From an uncultured Chitinophagaceae bacterium (GTDB taxonomy: Bacteria; Bacteroidota; Bacteroidia; Chitinophagales; Chitinophagaceae), in NCBI GenBank assembly GCA_937919945.1, contig CALESY010000178.1, positions 1 through 35,624 of the forward strand: a DNA stretch of 35,624 nucleotides, written 5' to 3'. Position numbers and translations under genes: made by a program. Below are positions 32,031 through 35,624 of the stretch, in pieces. Positions within the stretch are counted from its first letter, which is position 1, and each line of letters starts with the position of its first letter. The notes under the pieces are model-generated. The model did not search any database and had not been told where the DNA came from. It saw only the letters and a list, made by a program, of their open reading frames with translations.

Positions 32031-33480
32031 TAACAGTAATTTGTTCTTTCTCTAATTGTTTACTCTTGGCAGTAAGCATTACTAACAAGGCAATGCTCAG
32101 GTAGAACAAGGAACCCACTTTGTGTGTTTCTATCAGCTCCGAAAAGAAATTGTTGATAAAGCCTGCACCAAACATCATGGCTACCCCCATGGTACATAAC
32201 TTGTAAAACCTGTCTTTGAATCGGTGATACGTTCGTTGTGCCTGCACTAACACAACCATTACCATTATGGCATAAAGTATCATTGCCGGCCAGCCTTGTT
32301 CTACCAGCATGTACAGGTAGTAGTTGTGTGTAGTTGACTTTTCAAAATTATGGCTCACCCATGTTTTAAAAGATGCTACCCCATAAGGTTTGTAATAGTA
32401 GTAAAAAGTGTTAGGCCCAAAGCCTTTTACAGGCTCATCCTGGCTCATGCGCACTGCTGCTATCCAACGATACAGGCGCTCCATAGATGACATATCCTGT
32501 CCTCGAAAGGTAGCTACTATGTGGTCTGTAAATTTCTTTCTCATGAAAGTGTGTTCATAGTCCGGGCGGAAGTCCATAAACTTCTTGTCGGTTGACATAT
32601 ACATCACTAACATTGTTATGAGCGCGTAGAAAACTGGCATAATCCATTGCGCCAGTTTCATCTTGATGGCTAATGCAATACCCAATGCAAATACAACCGC
32701 TAACATAGCAGCACGGGCATAGGTGAGATAAATGGCAGGCAGGAACAATAGTATTATCAGCAACAGAGGTATCCTGATGAAAGGTCCTTTACCTTTTGTC
32801 ATCATATATGCTACCCATAGCAATGGATAGAACATAGACATAACAGTAGAATAATCTACGTGATTATTATATACATCCCCAATCGCTATCTCTATTCTGC
32901 GAAAGTTAAACCCTATCATAGCATGGCGATACACTACGATGCAGATGGTAATAAATAAAGGTATAAGTGTTACCAGAAAGCCTTTGATAAAATCTTTCTT
33001 CTCCCTGAAAACAAACATGGGTATGATGAAGAAAGAGCACAGAAACCATGTTTTAGCCGCTAGAAACTTCAGTGACAGCATCGGCATATGAGAATATAAT
33101 ACAGATACTATCAGCCATATGTATTGCGCTGCAATTATCAGCACTAACGGGTTGGTCAACCAGTCTCTGCTGAATAATGCAGGCCTGCTGGCAGCTAACA
33201 CAAAAAACAACAACAAAAACAACCACATGATGGGCTCATCCGGTATAGTAGTAGATAACGTTTCGCCAAAGAAATGCACATCCATAGACACAGGTATCGT
33301 AAACAGAAACACCCAATAAGCGGTCTTCCAGTTAACGCCTGTCAACAATAAAAAGAGGAAAGCAAAGGGTAATGCAGCCATTACAAAACTTCCGGTATAG
33401 GCATAGGCAATGATGGAGAAGAATAATACTCCCCATGGCAACACCTTTTCTACCTTATTACCTAAAAGTATTGGCTGCAT
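32023..33480 (-). CDS. O-antigen ligase/polymerase-like membrane protein (Wzy_C family)
   Basis: Starting at the ATG at 33480, 1 nt after the stop of the Wzz-like gene, the product has 485 residues; an in-frame TTG at 33498 would overlap that gene. About ten to twelve hydrophobic helices are visible, with a long periplasmic loop (about 320-395) and the conserved STTHNYYLYMLVEQGWPAMILYAIMVM, the His-Asn...Glu-x-Gly pattern of O-antigen ligases and Wzy polymerases. It probably joins or extends surface polysaccharide. It is the second gene of a pair with the Wzz-like gene. Confidence 0.85.
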   Translation of the reverse strand: MQPILLGNKVEKVLPWGVLFFSIIAYAYTGSFVMAALPFAFLFLLLTGVNWKTAYWVFLFTIPVSMDVHFFGETLSTTIPDEPIMWLFLLLFFVLAASRPALFSRDWLTNPLVLIIAAQYIWLIVSVLYSHMPMLSLKFLAAKTWFLCSFFIIPMFVFREKKDFIKGFLVTLIPLFITICIVVYRHAMIGFNFRRIEIAIGDVYNNHVDYSTVMSMFYPLLWVAYMMTKGKGPFIRIPLLLIILLFLPAIYLTYARAAMLAVVFALGIALAIKMKLAQWIMPVFYALITMLVMYMSTDKKFMDFRPDYEHTFMRKKFTDHIVATFRGQDMSSMERLYRWIAAVRMSQDEPVKGFGPNTFYYYYKPYGVASFKTWVSHNFEKSTTHNYYLYMLVEQGWPAMILYAIMVMVVLVQAQRTYHRFKDRFYKLCTMGVAMMFGAGFINNFFSELIETHKVGSLFYLSIALLVMLTAKSKQLEKEQITVTN

Positions 33481-33481
33481 T

Positions 33482-34453
33482 TTAGCGCTCCATTGCAATT
33501 AACGAACGGTAGTATGTGCGTATCAACAAATATATACTACTGAAAAACAAACCAATCAAACCGGATGACAGGATTGTCAGTATCAAGCCTGGCGGTTTTG
33601 GTTTTACCGGTGGCCTTGCAGTTGTAGTAATATGCAGCAAGGGTATATTATCCGTCTTAGAGGTAGTCTTGTACTCGTTCAGTCGTGATGTGTAACGCGC
33701 CCTATCTGAAACTAACTGGTCTTTGAGTGAAGAAATATTCTGCACCTGCTCCATTGCCAAACCATAACCGGCACCACCACCGTGAGTAGTTGACGCAATC
33801 AGGTTTTGCCTTGCCGGGTTGATGATGTCATAAATTTTATGCCTGTCGCGCAATGATGCCAACGTATCGGTCATAGCGGCGATAGAACTATCCATCTCGC
33901 CGATTTTACCTTCAAGAGATACAATCATTTTTGCTCGTTGACCAACATAATAACCCCTGAAGAGGCTTTCGATTGTTTTCATCGTTGTATTAACTACTTC
34001 TGCCGCTGTAGCAGGCTCAGTGTCAATATAGCTCACCTCACATGCGTTGTATTCAGAGCGTATTACTTTGTAATTGTCTTTATAGGTATCCAATAGCTTC
34101 TTTACATCTTTTGGCTTCGATGCATCTAATTTATAATGTGCCCAAAGGTTCAGCTTATCTGCCACCAGATATTTAATGGTATCAGACTCTACCAGAGACA
34201 TCAACCTGTCTACGTCATCATCTCCCGCAAAATAATCTACAAACTGAATACCGCTTTCCTGAAACAGGTTGTTACGGTCTGTGTATAGCGGATTGGTCAT
34301 TATAAAACCACCTATGGCTTTATATTCCCTTTGCGATAGTAAGTAGAACGTTGCCCCAATAACAGCCGTAATTACGGATACAATCAGTATCGTTTTCCTG
34401 TTGTTGCGGAGTGTCTGTGTTACATCTACAATGTCAAAACGAGGTGTACTCAT
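33482..34453 (-). CDS. Wzz-like chain-length determinant protein
   Basis: 323 residues with two membrane helices: near the N-terminus (ILIVSVITAVIGATFYLL, about 22-40) and near the C-terminus (LILTILSSGLIGLFFSSIYLLI). The second is preceded by a proline-rich ARPPVKPKPP, as in Wzz co-polymerases. Between them is a periplasmic part with a predicted coiled coil (about 170-270). No cytoplasmic kinase domain is present, so it is not a full Wzc. It lies directly before the ligase-like gene, so the two probably set the length of, and assemble, one polysaccharide. Other glycan genes are not adjacent. Confidence 0.8.
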   Translation of the reverse strand: MSTPRFDIVDVTQTLRNNRKTILIVSVITAVIGATFYLLSQREYKAIGGFIMTNPLYTDRNNLFQESGIQFVDYFAGDDDVDRLMSLVESDTIKYLVADKLNLWAHYKLDASKPKDVKKLLDTYKDNYKVIRSEYNACEVSYIDTEPATAAEVVNTTMKTIESLFRGYYVGQRAKMIVSLEGKIGEMDSSIAAMTDTLASLRDRHKIYDIINPARQNLIASTTHGGGAGYGLAMEQVQNISSLKDQLVSDRARYTSRLNEYKTTSKTDNIPLLHITTTARPPVKPKPPGLILTILSSGLIGLFFSSIYLLIRTYYRSLIAMER

Positions 34454-34516
34454 TAGTTAGTGTATTAAAAACTTTTAAACTTAGCTATTATTATTCAAGC
34501 AGGCTAATGCCTAGTA

Positions 34517-35602
34517 TTATATTACTGTTTCGCCTGATTGCATTTTTTCTGCATTCTCTGCAAATTGCAGCGCATCTATCATATCGCCAATGTTGCCATT
34601 CATAAACTCATCCAGATTGTAAACCGTCATATTGATACGATGGTCGGTAATACGCCCTTGCGGAAAATTGTATGTCCTTATTTTCGCCGATCTGTCTCCC
34701 GAACTCACTAGGCTCTTTCTTCTGCGAGATATTTCTTCTTCCTGTTTACGTACTTGTTCCTCATACAGTTTGGTGCGCATCATAGCTGTTGCTTTTTCAC
34801 GGTTGCCAAGCTGCGTTCGTTCTGTCTGACAAGTAATAACTGTTCCCGTAGGTATGTGCGTCAATATCACTTTCGTTTCTACCTTATTTACGTTCTGTCC
34901 GCCGGCACCTCCGCTTCGGGCAGTTTCCATCTTCAGGTCACTTTCTTTCAGTTCAAAGTCTATCTCTTCCGCTTCCGGCATTACAGCCACCGTTGCTGCA
35001 GATGTATGCACCCTGCCACTTGCTTCTGTATCGGGTACACGCTGTACACGATGCACGCCGCTTTCAAACTTCAGTGTACCATAAACATCATCGCCTTCCA
35101 CTTCCAACTGTACTTCCTTATAGCCACCTACAGTACCCTCTGTTTCATTCAACATAGATACTTTCCAACCTTTCTTTTCGCAATAGCGTAGGTACATCCG
35201 CATCAAATCTCCTGCAAACAGACTGGCTTCGTCACCACCCGTACCTGCACGTATTTCCAATATGGCATTTTTCTCGTCTTGCGGGTCTTTGGGTATCAGC
35301 AACTGACGTACTTCATTCTCCAATTCCTCAAATTGTACTTCCTGTTTATCTAAATCTTCTTTGGCCATTTCGCGCAGGTCAGCATCACTTTCCGTTGCCA
35401 AAACTTCTTTGGCAAACGCAATACCATCAATACAAGCTTTATAACGCTTGTAGGCATCTACAATTTTTTCCAGTTTGCGGTATTCGCGGCTTACTTGCGA
35501 AAAACGCTTATTGTCATTTACTACCTCGGGATTGGTAAGCGCAACACCCAAATCGTCAAATCTTGCCTTAATCGCCTCCAATTTCCCCAGAACAGAACTC
35601 AT
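34517..35602 (-). CDS. prfA: Peptide chain release factor 1
   Basis: A 361-residue release factor that reads UAA and UAG. It is of full length. The GGQ motif is at 234-236 (GGAGGQNVNKVETKV), and the stop-codon recognition tripeptide PxT is PDT at 190-192 (RVQRVPDTEASGRVHTSAATVAV). The C-terminal RRKSLVSSGDRSAKIRTYNFPQGRITDHRI is typical of RF1. It is separated by 63 nt from the Wzz-like gene. prmC is not adjacent in the visible part. Confidence 0.98.
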   Translation of the reverse strand: MSSVLGKLEAIKARFDDLGVALTNPEVVNDNKRFSQVSREYRKLEKIVDAYKRYKACIDGIAFAKEVLATESDADLREMAKEDLDKQEVQFEELENEVRQLLIPKDPQDEKNAILEIRAGTGGDEASLFAGDLMRMYLRYCEKKGWKVSMLNETEGTVGGYKEVQLEVEGDDVYGTLKFESGVHRVQRVPDTEASGRVHTSAATVAVMPEAEEIDFELKESDLKMETARSGGAGGQNVNKVETKVILTHIPTGTVITCQTERTQLGNREKATAMMRTKLYEEQVRKQEEEISRRRKSLVSSGDRSAKIRTYNFPQGRITDHRINMTVYNLDEFMNGNIGDMIDALQFAENAEKMQSGETVI

Positions 35603-35624
35603 GTATAACGTATTATTTACTCCA

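Noticed and set aside
1..35624. tRNA or rRNA genes, CRISPR arrays, insertion sequences, phage genes and riboswitches
   Set aside because: I looked for T-loop motifs, regular repeat-spacer patterns, transposase motifs and known leader motifs by eye and saw none; a dedicated scan (tRNAscan, Infernal) was not possible.

Overview
This window looks like chromosomal DNA from a member of the Bacteroidota, probably near the Chitinophagales; the placement is inferred from gene content and not from a database search. The evidence is: the long (~666 aa) form of IspG with a central insert, a short (84 aa) ATP synthase epsilon subunit encoded directly after the beta subunit, many secreted or lipoprotein genes typical of the phylum (HmuY-like, DUF4369-TlpA, YwqK/TonB_C, outer-membrane barrel), a DUF3109 protein, and repeated matches to the Bacteroidota promoter (TTG about 17-23 nt upstream of TAnnTTTG), often lying almost on top of the start codon. 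Genes are tightly packed. I see no gene-free stretch above 300 bases, no tRNA or rRNA, no CRISPR array and no insertion sequence.

Layout. 1-5.3 kb: lon (cut by the window edge) diverges from a three-gene unit of barrel protein, acetyl-CoA synthetase and PqqB-like metallo-hydrolase. 5.3-8 kb: grpE-dnaJ, diverging from a SIMPL-domain gene. 8-12.2 kb: a reverse-strand GNAT-type gene and a LolC/E-type permease, then atpD-atpC with a clear promoter and terminator. 12.3-17.8 kb: an AT-richer, envelope-oriented accessory block with a TonB_C/YwqK gene broken by an in-frame amber codon, an unrecognised secreted protein, a divergent muramidase, a HmuY-like lipoprotein, a DUF4369-TlpA lipoprotein and a tiny lipoprotein. 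17.9-21.7 kb: etfB-etfA, then nif3 and its C4 zinc-ribbon partner. 21.7-24.1 kb: folD-queE-uppP. 24.1-25.7 kb: alanine dehydrogenase plus a TerB-like protein. 25.8-29.8 kb: rpoN with a small downstream gene, a DUF3109 protein, a CBS protein and an alpha/beta hydrolase. 30-35.6 kb: ispG, an O-antigen-ligase-like protein, a Wzz-like protein and prfA.

Most of the window is housekeeping: proteostasis (lon, grpE, dnaJ), energy (atpDC, etfBA, acs), one-carbon metabolism and queuosine (folD, queE), isoprenoid and carrier lipid (ispG, uppP), sigma-54 and release factor 1. I did not find a clearly new multi-gene system. The observations most worth following are: (i) the amber-split TonB_C/YwqK gene; (ii) a shared 22-nt spacer element at the same distance upstream of both atpC and etfA; (iii) a 36-nt hairpin in the promoter region between a signal-less muramidase and a divergent secreted protein of unknown function; (iv) -7 boxes so close to the start codon that several mRNAs may be nearly leaderless.
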